A stretch of 64,000 nt of DNA from Mollicutes bacterium (GTDB taxonomy: Bacteria; Bacillota_I; Bacilli_A; RF39; UBA660), in assembly GCA_004552445.1 (NCBI GenBank), contig SFOJ01000003.1:1-64000 (forward strand), given 5' to 3'. Below are positions 1-8,440 of the stretch, piece by piece; the stretch's first letter is position 1; each line of letters opens with the position of its first letter. Under the pieces are notes generated by a model, which was not told where the DNA came from, ran no database searches, and was given only the letters and a program-made list of their open reading frames with translations. The position numbers and the translations under genes are program-made.

Positions 1-168
1 CATAGAAGCAGGAGCCATTTTTTTATCTTTATCCTTCTCAAATAATATTTTTCCAGTAGTAGCTTCAATCAAAATAGCTGTTTCACTATTTTTAGCAAGT
101 TCAACTTCAGTAGCATTAACATTAATCAAAATTATCAAACTTAATAAAATAAAAAAGATTTTCTTCAT
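1..168 (-). CDS. D-alanyl-D-alanine carboxypeptidase (peptidase S11, PBP5/DacF type), N-terminal part only
   Basis: The first 56 codons are present and the gene runs off the left edge. The product starts MKKIF and has a hydrophobic signal peptide of about 20 residues. It then reads AILIEATTGKILFEKDKDKK and ends in APASM at the window edge. This is the start of the S11 fold, and the next residues would complete the PASMTK active-site motif (SxxK). Such enzymes trim the terminal D-Ala from peptidoglycan stem peptides outside the membrane. The ATG at 168 follows a GGTGAT ribosome site. The family is clear, but the subtype (vegetative DacA or sporulation DacF/DacB) cannot be decided from this fragment. 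Confidence 0.85.
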   Translation of the reverse strand, partial: MKKIFFILLSLIILINVNATEVELAKNSETAILIEATTGKILFEKDKDKKMAPASM

Positions 169-210
169 ACATATCACCATTAAATAATATGCAATTAAAA
201 ATCTTTTAAA

Positions 211-780
211 CTATTTACTTTTTATTTTTCTTCTACAAAACTTACAAATACCAACCTTTTCAGTTAACATGTTATCAGCACCACAATAGGGACATATAAC
301 AAAATTAGTATTTTTAGCAATCTCACGTTTTTCTTTCATAATTAAATCATTCTTTCTAGAAATTTCATCATTTCTTTTTTCTTGATTAGTTATATAAGAT
401 TTAACATAAGATTTTGTTTTATCAACTATAGAACTAACAATAGATGTAATTATTAAAAATACTATTCCAAGTACTATAAGTAACTTACTATATTTAATAA
501 ATTCTACATTATATAAGTTTGAATTAGTTAATATATCAAAATCTGAAATAACACTAGTATTTAAATTTAATATTTTGAATATATATTGTACTAATTTAGG
601 AATTAATATTATAAATCCAATTGAAACTAAATAATATGGAGTAGATATTCTCTTTCGATCATAATAATAAACAATATATCTACATATTAATAAACATACT
701 CCTAGAAAAGGAATAAAGTAAAGTACAACTAATATTACTGGAATACTACATAATAATTTAATTATTAAGTTATTTCTCAT
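211..780 (-). CDS. Membrane protein with C-terminal zinc ribbon
   Basis: The 189-residue protein has two hydrophobic segments near the N-terminus (about residues 8-36 and 48-70) and a third near 98-118. A charged linker follows, and a C-terminal zinc ribbon with CPYC and CKFC pairs at about 162-183. The start overlaps the end of the upstream zinc-ribbon gene by 4 nt, so the two are translationally coupled. With the SPFH gene before them they form a three-gene unit resembling the YdjG/YdjH/YdjI membrane set of Bacillus subtilis. A role as a membrane anchor or scaffold is inferred from that context. No enzymatic motif is visible. Confidence 0.6.
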   Translation of the reverse strand: MRNNLIIKLLCSIPVILVVLYFIPFLGVCLLICRYIVYYYDRKRISTPYYLVSIGFIILIPKLVQYIFKILNLNTSVISDFDILTNSNLYNVEFIKYSKLLIVLGIVFLIITSIVSSIVDKTKSYVKSYITNQEKRNDEISRKNDLIMKEKREIAKNTNFVICPYCGADNMLTEKVGICKFCRRKIKSK

Positions 781-2294
781 AATTTTTTATCTTCCTTTTT
801 AGAAGAGTCATCAATAAAATCTTTTACTATTTTTGCTTCAGGAACAACATTAATTATATTTTTTAATAATTTGCTTTGACTAGTTGTACCATCTACACTT
901 GTATTATTAGCACCATCTATATAATGATTAGTTAATCCAGTTCTTCTTTTTATATAAGTATCAACCTCTCTTAAGTTAGTTACTTCTTTTTCAGTTTCTG
1001 TTTCATATGTATGTCTAGCACCTGAATTACGATATCTAGCATACATAATAAAGAAGAATATAATACCTGCTGATAAAAATATCCAACTACCATCAAAATC
1101 ATCAGCAGTAAAAATCATTGCAAATACTCCAAGTAATTCCACCAAAAATGATATTAAAATTAATTTAGGCATATGTATAGGTACACTACCCATAGTTTCT
1201 TCTGTTCTTGCATTAACAGCTACATAATGTAATACTTTCTTATCTCCTTTTACTTCTTGATAACTATAAAGCCATACTGGTAAATATGCAGCCTTCCATT
1301 GTTGACCTTTAACATTAAATTCCTCACTAGACCAAGCAACACCTCTATCATAATTCTTTAACGAATCATTAGCCGCAAATCTTGCTACATCTTTTGATTG
1401 TACCTTTACTATATCTTTTAATTCATCAACATTAACATTTCTTTTTTCAGAAGTATAGCCTCTCATATAATTAGATTCATATTTAACAGCATTTTCAGTA
1501 TCAAAAGGCATAATAGCATTTATAACATTATTAGTTTTACTTTTATCTTCATTATTTAATCTATCAGAATTAGATTCAATTGTTAATCCTTTAATTGCCA
1601 AATCAAATTCTCGTTCTACATCATATAAATCAGCATCATATCTTATTTCTTCACTATTACCTGATTTAACTGTATAACTGCGTACTAAATGTTCACCTTG
1701 ACCTACTAATTTAGCATGACTATTTACGTCTACTATCATATATGGAAAATACACGCCCATTATATTTTCAGTAGTAAATTCTTGCCTAAATTTAGGATTA
1801 GCAAAAAACTTGCGTTTACCAACGAATCTTTCTATAGAAGCCTTAGCTTGATCTTTAGTTAGTTTAAATGGTAACACTACATCTGGAATAGTTCCATTAG
1901 GTATTTGTTGATTCACAGATAAAATATTTCTACACCAATGGCATCTAGCATGTGATGCTTCATTTGTATCAACTACAATTTCAGCACCACAACTAGTACA
2001 CTTAAATGTTAAAACACTATTAGTATCAGCTACAATATTTTGAGCACCCGAACCCACAACTTCTCCGGTAAGATTTTTAATATCTTCTTCCATACCAGTT
2101 ATCTTTTCAGGATCAAATTCATGTCTACAATAACTACATCTTAATTTTCCAGTTTTAGGATTTAATAATATATCTGTAGCTCCACACTTAGGACATCTAT
2201 TTAATCCATCAGTCGAACCTTCATCAGTTTTAACTATCTTTACGTTATTATCGTTGGTATTAGGAGTAACATTATCTAAATTATTACTCTCCAT
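777..2294 (-). CDS. YdjG-like double zinc-ribbon membrane protein
   Basis: The 505-residue protein begins with an acidic linker and has two zinc ribbons in its first quarter. One has the pairs CPKC and CSYC (about 34-56), the other CTSC and CHWC (about 99-122). A long soluble domain follows, and two adjacent transmembrane helices lie at about 380-420. The arrangement matches TFIIB-like zinc-ribbon membrane proteins such as B. subtilis YdjG, which work with the SPFH protein YdjI and PspA-like proteins at the membrane. It starts 3 nt after the SPFH gene ends. Function is inferred from similarity and neighbours. The ribbons more likely mediate protein contact than nucleic-acid binding. Confidence 0.65.
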   Translation of the reverse strand: MESNNLDNVTPNTNDNNVKIVKTDEGSTDGLNRCPKCGATDILLNPKTGKLRCSYCRHEFDPEKITGMEEDIKNLTGEVVGSGAQNIVADTNSVLTFKCTSCGAEIVVDTNEASHARCHWCRNILSVNQQIPNGTIPDVVLPFKLTKDQAKASIERFVGKRKFFANPKFRQEFTTENIMGVYFPYMIVDVNSHAKLVGQGEHLVRSYTVKSGNSEEIRYDADLYDVEREFDLAIKGLTIESNSDRLNNEDKSKTNNVINAIMPFDTENAVKYESNYMRGYTSEKRNVNVDELKDIVKVQSKDVARFAANDSLKNYDRGVAWSSEEFNVKGQQWKAAYLPVWLYSYQEVKGDKKVLHYVAVNARTEETMGSVPIHMPKLILISFLVELLGVFAMIFTADDFDGSWIFLSAGIIFFFIMYARYRNSGARHTYETETEKEVTNLREVDTYIKRRTGLTNHYIDGANNTSVDGTTSQSKLLKNIINVVPEAKIVKDFIDDSSKKEDKKL

Positions 2295-2297
2295 AAA

Positions 2298-3512
2298 CTA
2301 TATACCTAATAATTGTTTCTTTTTAGCATCAAAATCTTCTTGAGTAATAATTCCTGCATCTAATAATTCTTTTGCTTTTTTAAGTTCAGCATAAGGATCA
2401 ACTTGTGCTTGTTGAGAAGTTTCAGTTGTTCCTGTAGTAGCAACACCAGCTACATTAATAAATGGATTTTGATTAGCATTTGCTGGTTGTTGAACACCAT
2501 TCATCATACCAGCACCAGCTTGCATTCCCATACCCATAAATGCCATACCAGTTCCACCACCATTTTCTCCAGCAGCTTGAACTCCACGAGCAAGAGATTG
2601 TTGCATAAATGAGTTTCCTCTAGCCCCACTTAATGCATCTGCTTTTTTAACATCACTAAGAAGTGCTTTAGAATCTGCATCATATTCAATAGATAAAATA
2701 GCAGTTTTAACAATTTCTAAACCTCTACTACCTTTCCATTGATATCCTTCTTCAACAGCTTGTGATAAAGATTGAGCAAAACCAACTTGATCTCCTTGAA
2801 TTTTAGCCATTCTATTTCCCTTACTAGGATCATTTGTGTAGTTTGAAAATGCACCTGATAAAGAACCAACTACCTCATTAAATAATTGATTAGCAGCATC
2901 ATTATCCATATCAGCAAAATCAAATACTGGAGCATCCTGTGCTAAATATTTTTGTGGTACAAAATTTTTAACAAATAATAGTGGATCTACTATTTTTAAA
3001 GTGTATGTACCTCTAGTAACAGCTCCAACTTGAGCATTTAAATATGCATCGTCCCAATATATTTCTGATTGAGTTCCAAATTTATTATTTGGTATTTCTT
3101 TTAAATTTACATAGAATGCTAATTGTTGACTTGTAGCTTGTCCACCAAATTTAAATCTTTCCCAAGATGTTCCAATAGTTGATGCTAAAATACCATCACC
3201 TGCAAACATACTTCTTGAGTTAGGATCATCTGACTTAAATTCAAATCCTCCTGGTTCTGCAATTAAACCTGTAATTTGTCCATCTTGTAATGTAATTAAT
3301 GCAGTACCTTCAGGAACAATTATCTTACTACCATTAGTAATAACATTATTTTGTCCTTTGTAGTTTTCACCTACACCAGCATTAGTACCTCTTGGTACTG
3401 CTCTAAATAATCCTGCTGTTGCTGGAACACCTGTCATAGGTTCATAAAAATCCTTCCATTGATCAGCAAAAGTGGCGCTCATAGCACCTGAAAATGCTTT
3501 AATAAATCCCAT
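2298..3512 (-). CDS. SPFH-domain protein (YdjI / virion-core-like family) with SHOCT tail
   Basis: The start is taken at ATG 3512, giving MGFIKAFSGAMSATFADQ, because an AGAGAGG ribosome site precedes it; the longer open frame adds 8 residues. The N-terminal two thirds match the YdjI-type SPFH proteins: DQWKDFYEP, then a beta-rich SPFH core, then a helical region. A Gly/Met-rich linker (about 315-345) leads to a C-terminal SHOCT module, DPYAELKKAKELLDAGIITQ. B. subtilis YdjI carries a zinc ribbon at this end instead. SPFH proteins form membrane-bound oligomers, and the partners here are probably the two zinc-ribbon proteins encoded just downstream. Confidence 0.75.
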   Translation of the reverse strand: MGFIKAFSGAMSATFADQWKDFYEPMTGVPATAGLFRAVPRGTNAGVGENYKGQNNVITNGSKIIVPEGTALITLQDGQITGLIAEPGGFEFKSDDPNSRSMFAGDGILASTIGTSWERFKFGGQATSQQLAFYVNLKEIPNNKFGTQSEIYWDDAYLNAQVGAVTRGTYTLKIVDPLLFVKNFVPQKYLAQDAPVFDFADMDNDAANQLFNEVVGSLSGAFSNYTNDPSKGNRMAKIQGDQVGFAQSLSQAVEEGYQWKGSRGLEIVKTAILSIEYDADSKALLSDVKKADALSGARGNSFMQQSLARGVQAAGENGGGTGMAFMGMGMQAGAGMMNGVQQPANANQNPFINVAGVATTGTTETSQQAQVDPYAELKKAKELLDAGIITQEDFDAKKKQLLGI

Positions 3513-3625
3513 AATCATACCTCTCTTCTTTAGCATTTTTTCTAAATTAAGTATAAAAGATATATCTTATACTTTATTTATCATTATAATTATACCATAT
3601 AAATATTTTCTTTATCTACAAAAAA

Positions 3626-3648
3626 AGACATATCATTTAGATATATCT
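3626..3648 (-). terminator. Intrinsic terminator after the slipin gene
   Basis: A 9-bp stem (one G-U pair) with a 5-nt loop is followed on the minus strand by seven U. It lies just beyond the slipin stop codon and ahead of the SPFH gene. Confidence 0.75.
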
Positions 3649-3655
3649 TTTAATA

Positions 3656-4450
3656 CTATTCATTATTATGATTTTTAGTAATCTTTTTAACTACTTCAGT
3701 AGCATCAATACTTTTACCTTTTATAGCTTCTAAAACTTCAATTGGAAGACAGAATATAATTGTATTTGATTGATCACTACTTACATCATTAATAGTTGAT
3801 AAAGTTCTTAAATGCATTGCTCCTGGAGTTGTTGCCATTGTTTGTGCAGCCATAGCTAAGTTTTTAGAAGCTTCCACTTCACCTCGAGCTTTAGTAAGAA
3901 TAGCTTCTTTTTCACGTTCTGCTTCTGCTGCTTTAGCAATTACTCTCTTCATTTCTTCAGGAAGACTAACATCCTTAAGTTCAACATTTTCAACTTTAAT
4001 TCCCCATGGATCTGTAGCTTCATCAATTATCTTACAAATTTCTGAAGATATCTTTTCACGTTCACCTAAAAGTTCATTTAAAGATACACTACCAACTACA
4101 TTTCTCATTGTTGTTTGAGCAAGTTGACTTACTGCATAATAGTAGTTTTCAACTTCTAAAATAGCTTTAGAAGCATCAAATACCTTATAGTAAATAACCG
4201 CATTTATTCTTACTGAAACATTATCCTTAGTAATTGCATCTTGTTCTGGAACATCTACTGCTTTAGTTCTTATATCGACTTTCTTATAAGATTGAAATAT
4301 TGGTAAAACCACATTCCATCCAGGATTCATAATAGAACTAAATTTTCCAAAAGTAAATTTAACTCCTCTTTCATATTCATCAATTTGAACAATACTTCTT
4401 AGTAATATAATAACAATAATTATTACTATAATCCAAAATAAATAATCCAT
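3656..4450 (-). CDS. Slipin (stomatin-like SPFH membrane protein)
   Basis: The 264-residue protein has one N-terminal transmembrane helix (about 3-20), then the SPFH/band-7 core starting IDEYERGVKFTFGKF. It includes NPGWNVVLPIFQ, VDVPEQDAITKDNV and a YYAVSQLAQTTMRNVVG segment. A charged coiled region (about 185-215, rich in AEAEREKEA) is the usual oligomerisation part. Slipins form large membrane assemblies that organise membrane domains. No NfeD-type protease is encoded beside it, although many bacterial slipins have such a partner. The gene is separated from the downstream SPFH operon by a terminator. Confidence 0.85.
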   Translation of the reverse strand: MDYLFWIIVIIIVIILLRSIVQIDEYERGVKFTFGKFSSIMNPGWNVVLPIFQSYKKVDIRTKAVDVPEQDAITKDNVSVRINAVIYYKVFDASKAILEVENYYYAVSQLAQTTMRNVVGSVSLNELLGEREKISSEICKIIDEATDPWGIKVENVELKDVSLPEEMKRVIAKAAEAEREKEAILTKARGEVEASKNLAMAAQTMATTPGAMHLRTLSTINDVSSDQSNTIIFCLPIEVLEAIKGKSIDATEVVKKITKNHNNE

Positions 4451-4503
4451 AATCTACCACCCTTCTTAATACTATTATATTATAAATATAGAAAAAACAA
4501 AAG

Positions 4504-4522
4504 AAGTTATTCATTAACTTCT
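4504..4522 (-). terminator. Intrinsic terminator after the pilin-like gene pair
   Basis: A 7-bp stem (GAAGTTA/TAACTTC) overlaps the stop region of the gene at 4507 and is followed on the minus strand by a T-rich tract. Confidence 0.65.
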
Positions 4523-4833
4523 TCATTTTTACATTCTTTATTAATGGTATAATCATTAAGTATTAATCCTTTAGACACAACCACACTTTGAATACAATTT
4601 TCATCATATTTTTTAGAATCTTTTATGTATTCATCTTCAACAAGTTCATTGATATATACTATAGTAGCATTTGCCATAGACAATTTTATATTATTATCTT
4701 CAATATAATGATTAACAGCACTTCTAAGTTCTCTTTCAATTTTATTATCTTCAAGGTTAAGTCCAAGTATCACGAGCATCCCACAAATCATTACTACTAA
4801 ACTACCCCAAATTATCATTATATTTTTACTCAT
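4507..4833 (-). CDS. Small single-pass membrane protein, pilin-like architecture
   Basis: The 108-residue protein has an N-terminal transmembrane helix (about 5-26) followed by an amphipathic helix (IERELRSAVNHYIEDNN) and a small extracytoplasmic domain with two Cys. The layout matches its upstream neighbour: TM helix, ER/KR-xxxxA-xxYI helix, a INEL/L-x-x-x-YI element, and a late Cys. It resembles type-IV-pilin-like pseudopilins. No clear prepilin peptidase site is seen, so this is a structural comparison only. Its start overlaps the previous stop by one base, so the two are co-translated. Confidence 0.55.
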   Translation of the reverse strand: MSKNIMIIWGSLVVMICGMLVILGLNLEDNKIERELRSAVNHYIEDNNIKLSMANATIVYINELVEDEYIKDSKKYDENCIQSVVVSKGLILNDYTINKECKNEEVNE

Positions 4834-5261
4834 TAAAAATCATTTTCGCTTTCATAACCTGTTGTTGTATATTTAGGACACTTAATATATGAAACATATA
4901 CTACATTTCCACCTGAAGAGGTTATAACCTTAGCATAACCAGAACAACTTCTATTTTTTTCATCAGTTAATACTGTCATATAACCATTAGATATTAATGT
5001 AGAAGTTCTAATAATTACAATATCTTCAGAAGAATCACTATAATTATCAATATAATACTTTTTAGCTGCTTCCACTACTTTTCTCTCAAGTGGCTCATAA
5101 GAATATACTTCTTTTTCTTCAGTATCAGGTTTTATTAAAGCATCAGGATTTTCTCCTAAAAGTCCTAATCTATTAAGTCCTATAGTAGCAATTACTAAAC
5201 AAAATAAGAACATTAAAATATATAAAAGTTCTACTCTTAATCCCCATCCATTTTTATTCAT
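4833..5261 (-). CDS. Small membrane-anchored protein, pilin-like architecture
   Basis: The start is placed at ATG 5261 (MNKNGWGLRVELLYIL), preceded by AGGTGAT. One N-terminal hydrophobic helix (about 10-31) is followed by an acidic linker, an amphipathic helix (LERKVVEAAKKYYIDNY), and a small domain with CSGYAKV and a final Cys-Pro. The NGWG-L-x-E start is common in prepilin-like proteins of uncultured Bacilli, but a canonical G-F-x-x-x-E cleavage site is not evident. It sits directly after ftsY-ylxM, where ffh lies in B. subtilis. Function unknown; an extracytoplasmic structural or sensing role is a guess. Confidence 0.55.
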   Translation of the reverse strand: MNKNGWGLRVELLYILMFLFCLVIATIGLNRLGLLGENPDALIKPDTEEKEVYSYEPLERKVVEAAKKYYIDNYSDSSEDIVIIRTSTLISNGYMTVLTDEKNRSCSGYAKVITSSGGNVVYVSYIKCPKYTTTGYESENDF

Positions 5262-5304
5262 ATTTATCACCTATCTAAATTATATATCATAATTATTAAT
5301 TTTT

Positions 5305-5598
5305 CTATAACAATTCTTCTATTTTACTTCTAAATTCATCATCTTTAATACTTGTTAATAATTCTTTTATTTTAATATTTCTATCATTTATTTTAAGTAT
5401 CTCTTCGAACTTAGTAAGTTTACTAGTTATTTGACTTAAATATTTTGATGCATAACTTCTACTGACTTCATATAAATCTGCTATCTCAGCAAGACTATAG
5501 TCTTCAAAATAATAATATTCAAAATAGTTTTTCTCTTTTTCATTAAGTAATTCCTTGTATATAAGATATAAGTTAACTATATATTCTCTTTCTATCAT
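5305..5598 (-). CDS. ylxM: YlxM-type helix-turn-helix protein (SRP-associated)
   Basis: The 97-residue protein is almost entirely a sigma-region-4-like helix-turn-helix: FEYYYFEDYSLAEIADLYEV, then SRSYASKYLSQITSKL. This is the UPF0122/YlxM family. YlxM genes normally sit with ftsY and ffh and modulate the signal recognition particle. Here the start overlaps the ftsY stop (TAATG), so the pair is translationally coupled. ffh does not follow. Family assignment is secure from sequence and position; the molecular role is taken from the family. Confidence 0.85.
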   Translation of the reverse strand: MIEREYIVNLYLIYKELLNEKEKNYFEYYYFEDYSLAEIADLYEVSRSYASKYLSQITSKLTKFEEILKINDRNIKIKELLTSIKDDEFRSKIEELL

Positions 5599-6632
5599 TA
5601 GAACTCCTTAAATAAACCATATATATATTTCTCAATATCAAATGGTATTAAATCAGTTTCCTTTTCACCAAGCCCAACAAATTTAACTGGTATATTTACA
5701 AGTTCTTTAATTGCAAGGACTATACCACCTTTAGCAGTACCATCAAGTTTAGTTAAAACAATTCCTGTAATATTTGTTATTTCTTTAAAACTTCTAGCTT
5801 GAGCAATACCATTTTGTCCAGTAGTAGCATCTATAACAAGTAATGTTTCAACTGGATTACCAGGTAATATTTCATTAATAACTCTATTCATCTTTTCAAG
5901 TTCTTTCATTAAATTAACTTTATTTTGAAGTCTACCAGCAGTATCTACTAATACTAAATCATATTTTTCATTCTTAGCTTTAGTAAGTCCATCATATATT
6001 ACAGCCGATGGATCTTTTCTATCATCACCGTAAAATGAAACACCGATTCTACTAGCCCATTCATTTAATTGATTAACTGCTCCTGCTCTAAAAGTATCAC
6101 CTGCTATTAGCATTATTTTCTTTCCTTCACTTTTAAATTTATTAGCTATTTTAGCAATACTAGTAGTTTTACCAACACCATTAACACCAACAAAAAGAAC
6201 AACATTTGTCTCTCCATCTTTAAGACTAAGTTTGCTTGATAAAATATCATCACCAACATAAATCATAAACAATTCATCAACTATTACTTCTTTTAAATAT
6301 TCAAAATCAGTAATATTTTCACTTTTAACACGTTTTTTTAATCTATCAACAAAATCCATAACAGTGTTAACACCAATATCAGCTGTAATCAAAATCTCTT
6401 CAAGTTCATCATAAAAATCATCACTTATTTTAGTATATTTAATACCTAATAAAGATAATTTACTAACAAAGTTATCACGTGATTTAGATAATCCTTCAAC
6501 ATACTTTTCAGTCTCTTTAACTTCTTCTATTTCATCAAGAGATTCACCATTATCTATTTCTTCATCATTTATTTTTTCTTTTATTTCTTCTTGTTTATTA
6601 AAAATATTTTTAATTTTACTAAAAAAACCCAT
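5598..6632 (-). CDS. ftsY: Signal recognition particle receptor FtsY
   Basis: The start is at ATG 6632 (MGFFSKIKNIF) with AGGTGATG upstream. A short acidic A domain (about 10-45) precedes the NG domain. The GTPase motifs are present in order: GVNGVGKTTSIAKIAN (G1), DTFRAGAVNQL (G2), DTAGRLQNK (G3), TKLDGTAKGG (G4) and GLGEKETDLIPF near the C-terminus. FtsY docks ribosome-SRP complexes at the membrane and hydrolyses GTP with Ffh. At about 344 residues it is a normal short Bacilli form. It is the first gene of an apparent ftsY-ylxM-pilin-like operon. Confidence 0.97.
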   Translation of the reverse strand: MGFFSKIKNIFNKQEEIKEKINDEEIDNGESLDEIEEVKETEKYVEGLSKSRDNFVSKLSLLGIKYTKISDDFYDELEEILITADIGVNTVMDFVDRLKKRVKSENITDFEYLKEVIVDELFMIYVGDDILSSKLSLKDGETNVVLFVGVNGVGKTTSIAKIANKFKSEGKKIMLIAGDTFRAGAVNQLNEWASRIGVSFYGDDRKDPSAVIYDGLTKAKNEKYDLVLVDTAGRLQNKVNLMKELEKMNRVINEILPGNPVETLLVIDATTGQNGIAQARSFKEITNITGIVLTKLDGTAKGGIVLAIKELVNIPVKFVGLGEKETDLIPFDIEKYIYGLFKEF

Positions 6633-6676
6633 ATTCATCACCTATTTGTTATTATACCATATAAAATACTGATAAC

Positions 6677-6705
6677 TAGACAAAACTTAATTTTTTTGAT
6701 ATAAT
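6677..6705 (+). promoter_or_regulatory. Sigma-A promoter of the RNase J gene
   Basis: TAGACA (6677-6682), a 17-nt spacer and TATAAT (6700-6705) lie about 38 nt before the RNase J start, in the gap between divergent ftsY and RNase J. Confidence 0.7.
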
Positions 6706-6742
6706 CTATAAATACAAATTGACTTTTCGAAGGGATGATAAA

Positions 6743-8428
6743 ATGAATAGTAAAAATAACGAGACTTTAGTCTGTGCGTTAGGTGGCTTAGGCGAAGTTG
6801 GTAAAAATATGTATGTTGTTATGCATGAAGAAGAATTATTTATAATAGATTGTGGGGTTATGTTTCCAGAAGACGATTTAATGGGAATTGACTATGTACT
6901 AGCTGATTATAATGTTCTTAAAACTATGCAAAATAAAATAAAAGGTTTAATTATAACACATGGTCATGAAGATCATATTGGAGGTATACCATTTTTACTT
7001 CAAAATATAAATATACCTGTTATATATACACCTAATATTGCAGGTAAACTTATTAAGAATAAACTTGAAGAAAGAAATATACCAATACCTAAAATGGTAA
7101 CTGTTAATGAAGAATTATATATTAGGACTAAACATTTTAGTATTGAATTCTTCACTACCACTCACTCTATTCCAGACTCATTTGGTATGGCAATACATAC
7201 TCCAAATGGAACTATAGTTGAAACAGGAGACTTCAAAATAGATTTAACTCCTATCGGACCAGTTGCCAATATGGGTAAAATGGCTGCTATCGGAAATGAC
7301 GGTGTCACACTACTTATGAGTGACTCAACAAATGCGCTTACTCCAGGTTTTTCTGCAAGTGAATCAGTAGTAGATGAAGCACTTGGAGAAATATTCGCAG
7401 CAAATACTGAATCAAGGATAATATTAGCAACATTTGCAAGTAATATTTATAGACTTACTCATATTGTAGAAACTTGTAAAGAAAACAATAGAAAAATTGC
7501 AGTATTTGGTAGAAGTATGAATACAAATATTGAAATAGCTATAGAATGTGGTTATATAAAAGACAAAGATATATTTATAACAAGTGATGAAGCAAACAAA
7601 CTTCCACCATCAAAAGTATGTTTACTTTGTACAGGTAGTCAAGGAGAACCTTTAGCCGCTTTATCACGTATCGCAAATGGAAATGATAGAAATATAACTC
7701 TTATGAAAGATGATACAGTTATATTCTCAAGTTCACCAATACCAGGTAACTCAATGTCGATAAATAGAATAATTAATAAATTATATTTAAAAGGTGCAAA
7801 AGTTTATACTAACACTAGTGAATACGATGTACATACAAGTGGACATGCAAAACAAGAAGAATTAAAATTATTGTTAAGACTCATACGTCCTAAATACTTT
7901 ATGCCAATGCATGGTGAATATAGAATGTTAGTAACACACACTGACTTAGGAGTACTTTGTGATATACCAAGAGAAAATACATTCGTATGTAAAAATGGAG
8001 ATGTAATGGCTCTTAAAGATGGAGTTGTCTATAGAAAAGGAACAATTCCAATAAATGATATATACGTAGATGGAAGTAGAATTGGTGATGTTGGTGTTTC
8101 AATCATAAAAGATAGAAAAATAATGTCAACAGATGGAGTACTAATAGTTATATTAAATATTGATTTAATAAATAAAAAACTATTATTAGAACCAAATATA
8201 ACTACAAGAGGATTTGTAGTAGTAAATGATAACCAAGACTTAATTAAAAAAATACAAGATAAGACAAACATAATTGCATTAAATGAATTAGAAAAAGATA
8301 ATTTTAGTCTAACAGACTTAAAAAATAGAATTATACTAGAAATAAACTCATATGTTATAGAATTAACTGGTAGAAGACCAATAATAATTCCAATGATATT
8401 AACAACAAAAGAAAACTTGAATAATTAA
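6743..8428 (+). CDS. rnj: Ribonuclease J
   Basis: The start is placed at ATG 6743 (MNSKNNETLVCALGG), preceded by AAGGGATG; the longer frame adds 8 residues. The beta-lactamase fold carries GGLGEVGKNMYVV, the metal-binding HGHEDHIGG, TTHSIPDS, the beta-CASP segment with DSTNALTPGFSASE, HTSGHAKQEEL, and MPMHGEYR. The C-terminal region is of normal family length (561 residues). RNase J is a 5'-3' exonuclease and endonuclease that matures and degrades RNA, with a preference for 5' monophosphate ends. It cannot be assigned to J1 or J2 without comparison. It is one of the few plus-strand genes here and appears monocistronic. Confidence 0.95.
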   Translation: MNSKNNETLVCALGGLGEVGKNMYVVMHEEELFIIDCGVMFPEDDLMGIDYVLADYNVLKTMQNKIKGLIITHGHEDHIGGIPFLLQNINIPVIYTPNIAGKLIKNKLEERNIPIPKMVTVNEELYIRTKHFSIEFFTTTHSIPDSFGMAIHTPNGTIVETGDFKIDLTPIGPVANMGKMAAIGNDGVTLLMSDSTNALTPGFSASESVVDEALGEIFAANTESRIILATFASNIYRLTHIVETCKENNRKIAVFGRSMNTNIEIAIECGYIKDKDIFITSDEANKLPPSKVCLLCTGSQGEPLAALSRIANGNDRNITLMKDDTVIFSSSPIPGNSMSINRIINKLYLKGAKVYTNTSEYDVHTSGHAKQEELKLLLRLIRPKYFMPMHGEYRMLVTHTDLGVLCDIPRENTFVCKNGDVMALKDGVVYRKGTIPINDIYVDGSRIGDVGVSIIKDRKIMSTDGVLIVILNIDLINKKLLLEPNITTRGFVVVNDNQDLIKKIQDKTNIIALNELEKDNFSLTDLKNRIILEINSYVIELTGRRPIIIPMILTTKENLNN

Positions 8429-8440
8429 TTCAAGTTTTTT
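8412..8440. terminator. Bidirectional terminator between RNase J and the phosphoesterase
   Basis: An 11-bp perfect stem (8412-8422 with 8428-8438, 5-nt loop) is flanked by A and T tracts and overlaps the 3' ends of both convergent genes. Confidence 0.8.
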
